From Campylobacter concisus (lineage in GTDB: Bacteria > Campylobacterota > Campylobacteria > Campylobacterales > Campylobacteraceae), in the NCBI RefSeq assembly GCF_002913225.1, contig NZ_PPAW01000020.1, positions 1 to 64,000 on the forward strand: a stretch of DNA of 64,000 nt, given 5' to 3'. A model generated the notes under the pieces. The model saw only the letters and a list, made by a program, of their open reading frames with translations. It ran no database searches and was not told the origin of the DNA. Below are positions 1-8,602 of the stretch, piece by piece (position 1 is the first letter of the stretch; every line of letters begins with the position of its first letter). The translations under genes were made by a program, and so were the position numbers.

Positions 1-2
1 TT

Positions 3-461
3 GAACAAATGTCTAGCTCAATGAATGCTATCTCTCAAAAGACAGCTGATGTCATAAGACAAAGTGATGAAATTAAAAACATCATAACTATCATTAGAGA
101 TATAGCAGATCAAACAAACCTTCTAGCTCTTAATGCTGCAATAGAAGCAGCACGTGCAGGAGAACATGGCAGAGGATTTGCAGTTGTTGCTGATGAAGTA
201 AGAAAACTAGCTGAAAGAACTCAAAAATCTCTAGGAGAGATAGAAGCAAATACAAATGTCCTAGCTCAATCAATAAATGAGATGAGTGAATCAATTAAAG
301 AGCAAAGTGAAGGAATCAATATGATAAATCAATCAGTTGCTCAAATAGATCACCTAACAAAAGAGAATGTTGTAATTGCAAACCAAGCAAATGAAGTAAC
401 ATCAGAAGTAGATGAGATGGCTAAAGCTATTGTTGAGGATGTTAGGAAGAAGAGGTTTTAA
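3..461 (+). CDS. Methyl-accepting chemotaxis protein, C-terminal fragment (5' end outside window)
   Basis: This is the cytoplasmic signalling end of a chemoreceptor that forms ternary complexes with CheW and CheA. The reading frame is open to the window edge, so the sensor domain, membrane segments and true start are missing; the ATG at 9 is internal. The hallmark hairpin tip is present ([20 protein letters not shown] followed by [17 protein letters not shown]), flanked by heptad coiled-coil helices rich in Gln, Ser and Glu. The ligand cannot be inferred. The gene ends in VRKKRF and is followed by a strong hairpin at 488-517. Confidence 0.95.
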   Translation, partial: EQMSSSMNAISQKTADVIRQSDEIKNIITIIRDIADQTNLLALNAAIEAARAGEHGRGFAVVADEVRKLAERTQKSLGEIEANTNVLAQSINEMSESIKEQSEGINMINQSVAQIDHLTKENVVIANQANEVTSEVDEMAKAIVEDVRKKRF

Positions 462-487
462 CAAACAAACCCAAGCACAATACAAAG

Positions 488-517
488 CATAGTCCTCTGA
501 AGCATTAGAGGGCTATG
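488..517 (+). terminator. Hairpin downstream of the chemoreceptor gene
   Basis: An 11-bp stem with one G-U pair (488-498 with 507-517) and an 8-nt loop lies 27 nt after the stop codon. A T-rich stretch follows only at about 531-538, so termination is likely but the T tract is not immediately adjacent. Confidence 0.55.
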
Positions 518-728
518 TGAATTTAGACTACTTGTTTTTCTGCTTTAAACTTTGAATTTAATACTCAAGAAAATTCAAGCAAATTTTAAAATTAGAGCTG
601 GCACATCACGCTTCCAAATTCAGTGGCAAGTGATAACGAGACCTAAAATCAGTAGTCAATTCTTGCGAGTGAATGGAATTTTAAAATTTGTAAAGACAGC
701 TTAATTAAATTTCTAAATTTGCTTTATC

Positions 729-784
729 AAAAAGGGGAGACAAGGGGACTTGAATTACGAAGCTGTCCCCTTATCCCCCTTTTT
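729..784. other. Long imperfect hairpin in repeat copy A
   Basis: Arm 730-749 (A-rich, then G4, then G4) pairs with 765-784 (C4, then C5, then T-rich) through about 19 pairs with two mismatches around a 15-nt loop. A comparable hairpin built from different bases occurs at 8107-8179 in copy B, which suggests the fold is conserved. Confidence 0.7.
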
Positions 785-816
785 AAATCCCCTAAACCCC
801 TCGCACGTTAGAGGTG

Positions 817-843
817 CATGCAATTGTGCTAAAGCACTGCATG
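817..843. other. Bulged hairpin in repeat copy A
   Basis: CATGCA (817-822), bulge ATT, GTGC (826-829), loop TAAA, GCAC (834-837), TGCATG (838-843). Copy B has the same architecture at 8041-8069, with a 3-nt bulge on the corresponding side after inversion. Confidence 0.7.
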
Positions 844-1186
844 TGGATGATTTCAATAAAATTTAAATTTAGAGCCGTGATATGCTCGTTTATAAATTTT
901 AAAATTTCTTGTTCCATCGTGCATAAATTTGATTAAATAAAAGATAAATTTAGCCCAATTTATGTGTTACTTTTCTACTCAACTATTTAAATAAATTTAT
1001 AATTTATTTTTTTAAGATTTACTTGTAAAATCCCCATAAATATGTAAAAAAATTGCTTTAAATTATCACATTAGTTCTTTTATCAAGGGCTATTTATATA
1101 AATTTTCTTAAACTAATATGTAATTTTATGTTTTAAGTTTATTAAAATTTTATCTATGTAAATCAGGGGTAAATAAGTTTAATGAG

Positions 1187-1194
1187 GATAATAT
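1187..1194 (+). promoter_or_regulatory. Possible napA -10 region
   Basis: GATAATAT lies about 36 nt upstream of the napA ATG in a very AT-rich stretch without a recognisable -35, as is usual for Campylobacter sigma70 promoters. An AAGGAG ribosome binding site follows at 1219-1224. Assigned by eye only. Confidence 0.35.
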
Positions 1195-1229
1195 CTATTA
1201 AATTTGTTTAAATCTTTGAAGGAGAAAAA

Positions 1230-4010
1230 ATGAATCGACGAGATTTCATCAAAAGTGCTGCAGCTAGTGCTGCTTGTGCTAGTGCTGGCATCGCTGTGCC
1301 AAGCTCGCTAAGTGCGGCAAGTGAAGTTGAAAAAGGTTGGCGTTGGGACAAAGCTGCCTGTAGATTTTGCGGAACTGGATGTGGCATCATGGTCGCAACC
1401 AAAGAGGGCAAGATAGTAGCTGTAAAAGGCGATCCAGAAGCACCAGTAAACCGCGGTCTAAACTGCATCAAAGGCTACTTTAATGCTAAGATCATGTACG
1501 GCGAAGATAGGATCACTCATCCGCTTTTACGTGTAAATGAAAAGGGCGAATTTGACAAAAAAGGTAAATTTAAGCAAGTAAGCTGGAAACAAGCATTTGA
1601 CGTGATGGAAGCTCAGTTTAGAAAGACTTATGATGAGCTAGGACCTCACGGTATCGGTGTGCTTGGCTCTGGTCAATACACTATCCCAGAGGGCTATACA
1701 GCTGTTAAGCTTATGAAAGGTGGCTTTAGAAGCAACAGTATCGATCCAAACGCAAGACACTGCATGGCAAGTGCGGTTCTTGGTTTTATGCAAGTTTTTG
1801 GTATCGATGAGCCATCAGGCTGCTTTGATGACATCGAGCTAACAGATACCATCATAGCTTGGGGCGCAAATATGGCTGAGATGCACCCGATCCTTTGGGC
1901 GCGCGTGAGCGATAGAAAGCTTAGCGATCCTGATAGAGTAAAGGTCGTAAATTTAAGCACTTACTCAACTAGAACATCAAATTTAGCCGATATCGAGATC
2001 ATTTTTGCTCCGTCATCTGACCTTGCTATCTGGAACTACATCGCTCGTGAGATAGTTTATAACCACCCTGAGATGATCGATGAAGAGTTTGTTAAAAAAC
2101 ACTGCGTCTTCACAGCTGGCCCAGTTGATATCGGATATGGTCTTCGTCCAGACATCCACCACAAAAAATATGCTCCAAGCGAGCTAGACACAGCTGCGAC
2201 TGAGAAGTCAAAGGTGCTAAGCGAGGCTGAGGGCGTTACGCTTTCTTATCTTGGCCTAAAGGCTGGTGATACGCTAGAAAATAAAAATGCTGCAAAAGCT
2301 GGCGATCACTGGCAAATAACATTTGAAGAGTTTAAAAAAGCTCTTGCGCCTTACACACTTGATTTTACAGCTAAAGTGGCAAAAGGCGATCCAAACGAAG
2401 ATATCAATGAATTTAAGAAAAAATTAAAAGCACTTGCTGATCTTTACATCGAGAAAAATCGTAAAGTCGTGAGCTTCTGGACTATGGGCTTTAATCAACA
2501 CCAACGCGGCACATGGGTAAATGAGCAAGCTTATATGGTGCATTTCTTACTTGGCAAGCAAGCACTTCCAGGCTCAGGTGCCTTTTCTCTAACAGGTCAG
2601 CCAAGTGCGTGCGGAACAGCAAGAGAGGTTGGAACATTCGTTCACCGCTTGCCAGCTGACATGGTTGTCGGCAATCCAAAACATAGAGAGATCACTGAAA
2701 AACTTTGGAAACTACCTGCTGGCACACTAAATGCCGTACCAGGCTCACACTACGTAAAAATGATGCGTGATCTTGAAGATGGCAAGGTTAAATTTATCTG
2801 GGTTCAAGTAAATAACCCATGGCAAAACACTGCAAACGCAAACCACTGGATCAAAGCAGCTCGCGAAATGGACAACTTCATCGTCGTAAGCGACCCTTAT
2901 CCAGGAATTTCTGCAAAAGTAGCTGACCTTATCCTCCCAACTGCGATGATCTACGAAAAATGGGGCGCATACGGCAACGCCGAGAGAAGGACACAGCACT
3001 GGAGACAGCAAGTGCTCCCTGTTGGCGAAGCGATGCCTGATATCTGGCAGATGCTTGAGTTTAGTAAGCGCTTTAAACTAAAAGATGTTTGGGGCGAGAA
3101 AAAGCTAAATGACAAAGTGACACTTCCAAGCGTGCTTGAGGCTGCAAAAGCTATGGGATATAGCGAAGAAGATACGCTATTTGACGTGCTTTTTGCAAAC
3201 GAAGATGCTAAGAAATTTAGCGCAAACGATCCGATCATGGAAAACTATGACAACACAGAAGTCTTTGGCGACAGCAGAAAAGTGATCGGCTCAGATGGTA
3301 AAGAATTTAAAGGATATGGATTTTTCATCCACAAATATCTTTGGGAAGAGTATAGAAAATTTGGCGTTGGCCACGGCCACGACCTAGCTGACTTTGACAC
3401 TTACCACAGAGTAAGAGGTCTTAGATGGCCAGTTGTCGATGGTAAAGAGACTCAGTGGAGATTTAACACCAAATTTGACCCATACGCTAAAAAAGCTGCT
3501 CCAAATGATAAATTTGCATTCTACGGCAACAAAAACGCAGCCCTTCCAACAGGCGATCTAAAAGGTGTGAAAAATCAAGAGAAAACTCCTCTTGCAAACA
3601 AAGCAAAAATTTTCTTCCGCCCTTACATGGATCCATGCGAGATGCCAAGCAAAGATTATCCATTCTGGCTATGTACTGGCCGTGTTCTAGAGCACTGGCA
3701 TACAGGCACGATGACTATGCGTGTTCCTGAGCTTTATAGAGCCGTCCCAGAGGCGCTTTGCTACATGCACGAAGATGACGCTAAAAAGCTTGGCGTAATG
3801 CAAAACGAGATCGTTTGGGTCGAGTCACGCCGTGGCAAGGTAAAAGCAAGAGTAGATCTAAAAGGTAGAAATAAGCCGCCAGTAGGACTTGTTTATGTGC
3901 CTTTCTTTGATGAAAACGTATTTATAAATAAAGTCTGCCTTGACGCTACTTGCCCTATCTCAAAAGAGACAGACTATAAAAAGTGCGCGGTTAAAATTTA
4001 CAAGGCGTAA
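1230..4010 (+). CDS. napA: Periplasmic nitrate reductase catalytic subunit NapA
   Basis: NapA reduces nitrate to nitrite in the periplasm using a bis-MGD molybdenum cofactor and one [4Fe-4S] cluster, receiving electrons from NapB. The 926-residue protein starts with a twin-arginine signal ([13 protein letters not shown]). The cluster cysteines are C44, C47, C51 and C79, and the expected molybdenum-ligand cysteine is C178 in [10 protein letters not shown]. The length fits epsilonproteobacterial NapA, which is longer than the enteric form. The start has an AAGGAG site 5 nt upstream. It is the first gene of the nap operon; napG begins 2 nt after its stop. Confidence 0.98.
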   Translation: MNRRDFIKSAAASAACASAGIAVPSSLSAASEVEKGWRWDKAACRFCGTGCGIMVATKEGKIVAVKGDPEAPVNRGLNCIKGYFNAKIMYGEDRITHPLLRVNEKGEFDKKGKFKQVSWKQAFDVMEAQFRKTYDELGPHGIGVLGSGQYTIPEGYTAVKLMKGGFRSNSIDPNARHCMASAVLGFMQVFGIDEPSGCFDDIELTDTIIAWGANMAEMHPILWARVSDRKLSDPDRVKVVNLSTYSTRTSNLADIEIIFAPSSDLAIWNYIAREIVYNHPEMIDEEFVKKHCVFTAGPVDIGYGLRPDIHHKKYAPSELDTAATEKSKVLSEAEGVTLSYLGLKAGDTLENKNAAKAGDHWQITFEEFKKALAPYTLDFTAKVAKGDPNEDINEFKKKLKALADLYIEKNRKVVSFWTMGFNQHQRGTWVNEQAYMVHFLLGKQALPGSGAFSLTGQPSACGTAREVGTFVHRLPADMVVGNPKHREITEKLWKLPAGTLNAVPGSHYVKMMRDLEDGKVKFIWVQVNNPWQNTANANHWIKAAREMDNFIVVSDPYPGISAKVADLILPTAMIYEKWGAYGNAERRTQHWRQQVLPVGEAMPDIWQMLEFSKRFKLKDVWGEKKLNDKVTLPSVLEAAKAMGYSEEDTLFDVLFANEDAKKFSANDPIMENYDNTEVFGDSRKVIGSDGKEFKGYGFFIHKYLWEEYRKFGVGHGHDLADFDTYHRVRGLRWPVVDGKETQWRFNTKFDPYAKKAAPNDKFAFYGNKNAALPTGDLKGVKNQEKTPLANKAKIFFRPYMDPCEMPSKDYPFWLCTGRVLEHWHTGTMTMRVPELYRAVPEALCYMHEDDAKKLGVMQNEIVWVESRRGKVKARVDLKGRNKPPVGLVYVPFFDENVFINKVCLDATCPISKETDYKKCAVKIYKA

Positions 4011-4012
4011 AA

Positions 4013-4780
4013 GTGGCTGATATGGAATTTTCAAGTAGGCGAGAAGCTTTGAAATTTGGAGCTAAGGCAGCGATCTTAGCTCTTGGCGGAGGCTTTGTAT
4101 GGTCACTTAGTGCCAAAGCCTCACCGCTTGTACTTCTTAGACCGCCTGGTGCGAAAGCGGAGAAGCAGTTTTTGAAAAGCTGTATTAGGTGTGGGCTTTG
4201 CGTAGAGGCCTGTCCATTTGATACGCTAAAACTTGCTACTCTTGAAGATGGTATAAGTGTCGGTACGCCTTATTTTGAGCCTAGAAAAATTCCTTGTCAT
4301 ATGTGCGAGCATATCCCTTGCGTGCCAGCCTGTCCGACTGGGGCACTAGACGCAAATTTAGTTAGCACAGCTGGCAAACTCGATATCAACAAAGCCAAAA
4401 TGGGCGTTGCAGTGGTCGATATGAAAAACTGCGTGGCCTACTGGGGCATACAGTGCGACGCTTGTTACAGAGCCTGTCCGCTCATAGACAAAGCCTTGTA
4501 TCTTGAGTATCGCCGCAACGAAAGGACGCAAAAGCATGCATTTTTGCTCCCAGTAGTTGACAGCGATATTTGCACGGGTTGTGGCGTGTGTGAGCGAGCC
4601 TGTATCACCGAAAAAGCAGCCATTACTGTGCTAAACCGCGAGGTTGTGCTTGGCAAAGTTGGCGATAACTATGTCAAAGGCTGGATAAAAGAAGATGAAA
4701 GGCGCGTGGATGATGCCAACAGCAAGATAAAGCTCGACATAAAAAAGGCGACTGACTATCTAAATGGCGGTGAGCTATGA
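4013..4780 (+). CDS. napG: Ferredoxin-type quinol dehydrogenase component NapG
   Basis: NapG is an extracytoplasmic iron-sulfur protein that works with NapH to pass menaquinol electrons to NapB. In epsilonproteobacteria NapGH is thought to take the place of NapC, and no napC is present here. The 255 residues include a twin-arginine leader (SSRREALKFG) and four ferredoxin motifs: CIRCGLCVEACP, CHMCEHIPCVPACP, CVAYWGIQCDACYRACP and CTGCGVCERAC. The start is a GTG at 4013; an in-frame ATG at 4022 is the alternative. The stop overlaps the napH start in ATGA fashion. Confidence 0.95.
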   Translation: MADMEFSSRREALKFGAKAAILALGGGFVWSLSAKASPLVLLRPPGAKAEKQFLKSCIRCGLCVEACPFDTLKLATLEDGISVGTPYFEPRKIPCHMCEHIPCVPACPTGALDANLVSTAGKLDINKAKMGVAVVDMKNCVAYWGIQCDACYRACPLIDKALYLEYRRNERTQKHAFLLPVVDSDICTGCGVCERACITEKAAITVLNREVVLGKVGDNYVKGWIKEDERRVDDANSKIKLDIKKATDYLNGGEL

Positions 4781-5568
4781 AATTTTTAATCTTAAGACGA
4801 ATAACTCAAATTTCTATCCTAGTGCTATTTATCCTAGGAAATGTTTATGGAGTTAAGATACTTAGCGGAAATTTAAGCTCATCTACGCTTTTTGGACAAA
4901 TTCCACTAAGCGATCCATTTGCGGTGCTTCAAATTTTACTAGCAAGCTTTAGCGTAGGCATAAATGGGGTAATAGGCGCAATCATCGTCTTTGCATTTTA
5001 CGCACTCATCGCTTCTAGAGCGTTTTGCTCGTGGGTTTGCCCAGTAAATTTACTAACCGACATTGCTTACAAGCTAAGGGAGAAATTTGGCTTTAAGGGT
5101 GAGAAAATTTTAAACGTAAGTAAAAATTTGCGCTATTACTTACTAGCGCTTGCTCTTATCTTAAGCCTTGCTCTGTCAGTGCCAGCGTTTGAGAGTATTA
5201 GCTTTATAGGTATCATCCAGCGTGGCATCATCTATGGCTCAGTTAGCGCCATTGGCATCGCCATTGGCATAGTGGCCTTTGATATGTTCGTACTAAAGCG
5301 TGGAATTTGCTCACACGTCTGCCCGCTTGGTGCATTTTACGCGGTGATATCAAAATTTGCTCTTATCAGAGTAAAACACGACGCAAATGCCTGCACAAAA
5401 TGTATGAAGTGCAAGCTCGTCTGCCCAGAGGTGCAAGTGCTAGATATGATCGGCAAAGAGAGCCGCGCGGTTAGCTCAAGCGAGTGCATAAGCTGCGGTA
5501 GATGCATCGACGTTTGCGGCGACGGGGCGCTAAATTTTAGTATTAGAAATTTAAGGAGAGAAAAATGA
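4777..5568 (+). CDS. napH: Membrane quinol dehydrogenase component NapH
   Basis: NapH is the integral membrane partner of NapG and the likely menaquinol oxidation site. The 263-residue protein has several hydrophobic helices (about residues 9-25, 50-75, 115-140 and 150-175). Two cysteine motifs follow membrane segments (CSWVCP and CSHVCP), and two cytoplasmic [4Fe-4S] motifs lie near the C-terminus (CTKCMKCKLVCP and CISCGRCIDVC). Both ends overlap neighbouring genes by 4 nt (ATGA), which indicates translational coupling within the nap operon. Confidence 0.95.
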   Translation: MKFLILRRITQISILVLFILGNVYGVKILSGNLSSSTLFGQIPLSDPFAVLQILLASFSVGINGVIGAIIVFAFYALIASRAFCSWVCPVNLLTDIAYKLREKFGFKGEKILNVSKNLRYYLLALALILSLALSVPAFESISFIGIIQRGIIYGSVSAIGIAIGIVAFDMFVLKRGICSHVCPLGAFYAVISKFALIRVKHDANACTKCMKCKLVCPEVQVLDMIGKESRAVSSSECISCGRCIDVCGDGALNFSIRNLRREK

Positions 5569-6092
5569 AAATGAAAATAATGGCGCTTGGAGCACTATGC
5601 GCTGCCTTTTTAGCGGCATGTGCATTGAATAATCCAAGCATTAGCGATTCGCAGATCGGCCTTAGAAATGTCGATTTGTTAGATGATAAAGACGTTGTTT
5701 TAAAAGACATCAACTACACAAAAGAGCCAGCGGGTATGGCAAAGAGGTTTGATAGATCTTTTGAAAATGCACCTCCGTTTATCCCACACGACACTGAGGG
5801 TTTGGTGCCTATCACAAAAGATTCAAATATGTGCGTAACCTGCCACATGCCTGAGTTTGCAAAAGATAGCGGAGCTACTCCTATCCCAGCTTCTCACCTT
5901 TATGACATCAGAAACAAAAAAGATCTTGCAGGCAAGCTTGATGATGAGAGATATAACTGCACAACTTGCCACGTCGAGCAACAAAATGGCGTAACTCAGC
6001 TTGTTGGCAATAAATTTAAGCCTGACTTTAGAGATAAAAACGGCTCACATAAGTCAAATTTACTAGACGTTTTAAATGACGGCGTTAAGTAA
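5565..6092 (+). CDS. napB: Periplasmic diheme cytochrome c NapB
   Basis: NapB is the small electron-transfer subunit that feeds NapA. Two c-type haem motifs are visible: C90-VTC-H94 and C132-TTC-H136. H75 and H111 are candidate distal ligands. An N-terminal export signal covers about residues 1-20. It ends in LAAC (C19), which fits a lipobox and would be unusual for a normally soluble NapB. An AAGGAG site lies at 5553-5558, and the ATG overlaps the napH stop. Confidence 0.95.
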   Translation: MKMKIMALGALCAAFLAACALNNPSISDSQIGLRNVDLLDDKDVVLKDINYTKEPAGMAKRFDRSFENAPPFIPHDTEGLVPITKDSNMCVTCHMPEFAKDSGATPIPASHLYDIRNKKDLAGKLDDERYNCTTCHVEQQNGVTQLVGNKFKPDFRDKNGSHKSNLLDVLNDGVK

Positions 6093-6559
6093 TGCAAAGC
6101 AGGCGCGAGCTTTTTAGCAAAATTTTGGGGGCAAAACCTGCTCCCAAATTTATAAATCCGCCATTTTTTAGCGGTGAATTTGACTGCGCTGGCTGTGAGG
6201 CTGGCTGCGTAAGTGCCTGCGAAAAAGAGCTTCTTAGCTTTGAAAATGAAAGAGTTGTTTTTAAAGTTAAAAAGCTAGGCTGCGACTTTTGCGAAGAGTG
6301 TGCGAAAGCTTGTCAAAGTAGCGCTCACGTGACACTAAGCTTAAACTCGCCAAAGAGCATAAACGCAAAGGTTAGCATCAACGTCGCTAGCTGCCTAGCG
6401 TGGAATGACACGATTTGCTACAACTGCCTTGATGCTTGTAAATTTAAAGCAGTTGAGTTTCTTGGTGTTTTTCGCCCTATAATCAATCAAAATTGCGTAA
6501 GCTGCGGCGAGTGCTTTGATGTTTGTTTTAAAAATTCGCTTGAGATGGAGGCTTTATGA
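6092..6559 (+). CDS. napF: Polyferredoxin NapF
   Basis: NapF is a cytoplasmic iron-sulfur protein of nap operons, thought to assist NapA maturation or NapH electron flow. The 155-residue protein has four cysteine clusters: CAGCEAGCVSAC, CDFCEECAKAC, an irregular one (CLAWNDTICYNCLDAC) and CVSCGECFDVC. There is no export signal. It opens with QSRRELFSKILG, as in other NapF proteins. The gene sits between napB and napL, an order I associate with Wolinella and C. concisus-type operons; C. jejuni lacks napF here. It overlaps napB by one base. Confidence 0.88.
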   Translation: MQSRRELFSKILGAKPAPKFINPPFFSGEFDCAGCEAGCVSACEKELLSFENERVVFKVKKLGCDFCEECAKACQSSAHVTLSLNSPKSINAKVSINVASCLAWNDTICYNCLDACKFKAVEFLGVFRPIINQNCVSCGECFDVCFKNSLEMEAL

Positions 6560-7491
6560 GAGTTTTATTTTTTCTTTTTTGCTTGTTAAATTTTGTCTTT
6601 GCAAATGAGATCACAATGCCTGTTAAAGAGATAGAAGCTAGTGCAAATGTGCTTAATACTACGCTGATAAATGGCAAACTTTTTATCGCAACTGATGGTG
6701 GCACGGTTGAAATTTACGATCCAAAAGAGTCTAAATTTGATGAGATCATCAAAATGGATGATATAAAAACATACGTAAGCGACCATGAGAGGCCAAAAAT
6801 TTTAAGCGTAGATGAGCTTGGCGGAAAGATCCTCATCCTAAGCGAGGGTGACTACGCTACAAAGGTGCTTTATATAAGAGAAAATGGGCAGATGAGAAGC
6901 ATAAAAATGGCTAATCAAGCGATAAAAAAGGCTCTATTTTTAGGTGATGAGCATATAGCACTTGCCTCGATCAGCAATGAAATTTACTTTTTAAACCTAA
7001 AAAGTGGCGAAATTTATGATAGTTTTAAAATATCAATCGCAATGCTCTCAGATATGGAGATAAGCGAGGATAGAGGCACGCTAGCGATCGCTTGCGAGAG
7101 TGGTAAGGTCTATTTTTACAATGTTCGCACTAAAAAAATGGACAAAATTTTAGATATCCACACTGATAATATCTACGACGTCGCCTATAAAAATGGCGTC
7201 ATGATAAGTGGAGGCACCGACAGGATCGTTGGCATCTTCTCAGCTGGGACGCTAAAAAAGATAAACACTGGCTTTTTGGTTTATGGCGTGGGGCTTAGTA
7301 GTGACGGTAAGACCGCTGCATATATGAGCGATGAGATGAGCGATGTAAATTTGGTTGATAGCACAAGCCTAGAAAATATCGCAATGCTAAAAACTGGGCA
7401 AAGCACGATAAATAGCATAGTTTTTATAAGCGACAACGAGGTTGTGACCTCTGCTTATGAGAAGAAAATTTTATTTTGGAGAGTTAGATGA
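6556..7491 (+). CDS. napL: NapL, beta-propeller protein of the nap operon
   Basis: NapL is a periplasmic protein particular to epsilonproteobacterial nap operons; its exact role is unsettled. The 311 residues begin with a Sec signal (MRVLFFLFCLLNFVFA). The rest consists of recurring four-strand blocks typical of WD40/YVTN propellers, for example FIATDGGTVEIYD, IACESGKVYFYNV, MISGGTDRIVGIF and VVTSAYEKKILFW. It overlaps napF by 4 nt and napD by 4 nt. Confidence 0.9.
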   Translation: MRVLFFLFCLLNFVFANEITMPVKEIEASANVLNTTLINGKLFIATDGGTVEIYDPKESKFDEIIKMDDIKTYVSDHERPKILSVDELGGKILILSEGDYATKVLYIRENGQMRSIKMANQAIKKALFLGDEHIALASISNEIYFLNLKSGEIYDSFKISIAMLSDMEISEDRGTLAIACESGKVYFYNVRTKKMDKILDIHTDNIYDVAYKNGVMISGGTDRIVGIFSAGTLKKINTGFLVYGVGLSSDGKTAAYMSDEMSDVNLVDSTSLENIAMLKTGQSTINSIVFISDNEVVTSAYEKKILFWRVR

Positions 7492-7829
7492 ATATTTCAA
7501 GCCTGATAGTCTATACTGATAATAAAAACGAGAGCGTAAAAAGCGAGATAGGCAAGCTAAAAGAGTGCGAGATCATCACTGATGCAGAAGATAGGATCGT
7601 GGTGGTAGTTAGCTCAGAGAGCATAGAAGATGAGATCAGAGTTTTTAAGATGATAGAGGGCATTAGCGGTGTGGTGAGCGTTGCGATGGTTTATAGCTAT
7701 CAAGAAGACGCTCAGGAAAATAGAGAGAGGCTTGAAGCAAACGGCAAGATAAGTGAAATCTTAACAAGCGATGACGTAAAAGCCGAAGATATCGCATACG
7801 GCGGTAGCGTGCATTATAAGGTGAGGTAA
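7488..7829 (+). CDS. napD: NapD chaperone for NapA
   Basis: NapD binds the twin-arginine signal of NapA and holds back export until the molybdenum cofactor is inserted. The 113-residue cytoplasmic protein has the small alpha/beta NapD fold with the typical opening NISSLIVYTD and a central GISGVVSVAMVYSYQED. Its charged tail after residue 85 is somewhat longer than in enteric NapD. It is the last gene of the nap operon, and no clear terminator follows before the repeat region. Confidence 0.9.
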   Translation: MNISSLIVYTDNKNESVKSEIGKLKECEIITDAEDRIVVVVSSESIEDEIRVFKMIEGISGVVSVAMVYSYQEDAQENRERLEANGKISEILTSDDVKAEDIAYGGSVHYKVR

Positions 7830-8040
7830 ATTTAACTCCCTTTTGGATAAAAGAATTTATAAATTTAAAGTTGAGATTTCAAAAATAGAAATTTATTATT
7901 TCGCAAATTTTAAAACTTTACTCACTCGCCTTAGCAACTTACTAAATTTAGCTCTTGTAAAACTCGCCACTAAATTTAGAAGCGTGATATGCTCGTTCTT
8001 AAATTTTTAAAATTTGCCTACACTTGCCTGACGATAAAAC

Positions 8041-8069
8041 GCATGCAGTGCGTTAGCACTATCGCATGC
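8041..8069. other. Bulged hairpin in repeat copy B
   Basis: GCATGC (8041-8046), AGTGC, loop GTTA, GCACT, bulge ATC, GCATGC (8064-8069). It corresponds to 817-843 in copy A, with different loop and bulge bases but the same pairing. Confidence 0.7.
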
Positions 8070-8106
8070 ACCTCTAACGTCGTCGGGGTTAGGGGGATCG
8101 TTAAAA

Positions 8107-8179
8107 AAAAGGGGGGGGGCTTCTTTGCTTCGCAAGCTCGCAACTGCAAGCAGACCGTAATTCAAGCCCCTTCCCTCTT
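8107..8179. other. G9-tract hairpin in repeat copy B
   Basis: Arm 8107-8122 (A-run, nine G, CTT) pairs with 8164-8179 (AAG, C4, TT, C3, TCTT) through about 15 pairs including two G-U. The 41-nt loop itself contains small inverted repeats. It corresponds to 729-784 in copy A. Confidence 0.65.
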
Positions 8180-8570
8180 AAAAAAGAAGCAAACATTTAA
8201 ATTTGATTAGATTAATTTACAAATTTTAAACTTTCACTCACTCGCAAGAATTGACTACTGATTTTAGGTCTCGCAAAGCTTGTCACTAAAATCAGAGCCG
8301 AAATTACTCGTTCATAAAATTTTAAAATTTGCTGGAATTTCAATAAAATGTATGCATTGTAAAGCAAATTTTAAAATCTTACTTGCTCGCCTTAATATAC
8401 CACTAAATTTAGAAGCGTGATTTGCCAGCTCTAATTTTAAAATTTGTCAGACGCTAAATAGCGCAGCGCGGTAGCATAATCGCGCGCTTTGCTCTTACTA
8501 CATACCGAAAAATATCTAAATTTTTAAAGCTCCCATTAAGTTTTCATCAAGCGCCTTATTAGCCAAAATT

Positions 8571-8579
8571 TTGTAAAAT
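8571..8579 (+). promoter_or_regulatory. dnaE extended -10 promoter
   Basis: TTGTAAAAT preceded by a T-rich stretch fits the Campylobacter sigma70 pattern of an extended -10. The dnaE ATG is 24 nt downstream, after an AAAGGA ribosome binding site. Confidence 0.5.
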
Positions 8580-8602
8580 CCGCTCATTAAAAAGGATAAA
8601 AA

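Larger units (their letters stand above)
573..908. repeat. Composite intergenic repeat element, copy A
   Basis: The gap 462-1229 contains no credible gene. Most of it is a mosaic that reappears, inverted and in the same module order, at 7973-8447. Shared modules are an AAATTTTAAAATTAGAGCTG-type block (577-618), a 36-nt block (637-672) that is the exact reverse complement of 8238-8273, a G-rich/C-rich hairpin (729-784), a GC-richer block with a second hairpin (798-843), and a block reading GCCGTGATATGCTCG (about 871-885). The last module has the opposite relative orientation in the other copy. I see no tRNA, rRNA or transposase here. Confidence 0.85.
7973..8447. repeat. Composite intergenic repeat element, copy B
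   Basis: The gap 7830-8602 has no convincing gene and is mostly repeat. Read in reverse complement it is collinear with 573-860. It also contains two blocks with GAAGCGTGAT (7981 and 8413 areas) and a 115-bp block at 8219-8335 that recurs at 56287-56406. A run of eight A followed by nine G lies at 8103-8119. The small open frame at 7989-8210 lies wholly inside repeat sequence. Confidence 0.85.

Noticed and set aside
462-1229. CRISPR array or tRNA in the gap
   Set aside because: The repeats are not regularly spaced and no cas gene is nearby; no cloverleaf or CCA-type acceptor could be found.
7989-8210. 73-codon open frame as a gene
   Set aside because: It lies wholly in the intergenic repeat, crosses the G9 tract, has low-complexity translation and no clear ribosome site, and the equivalent repeat at 573-908 does not preserve a frame.
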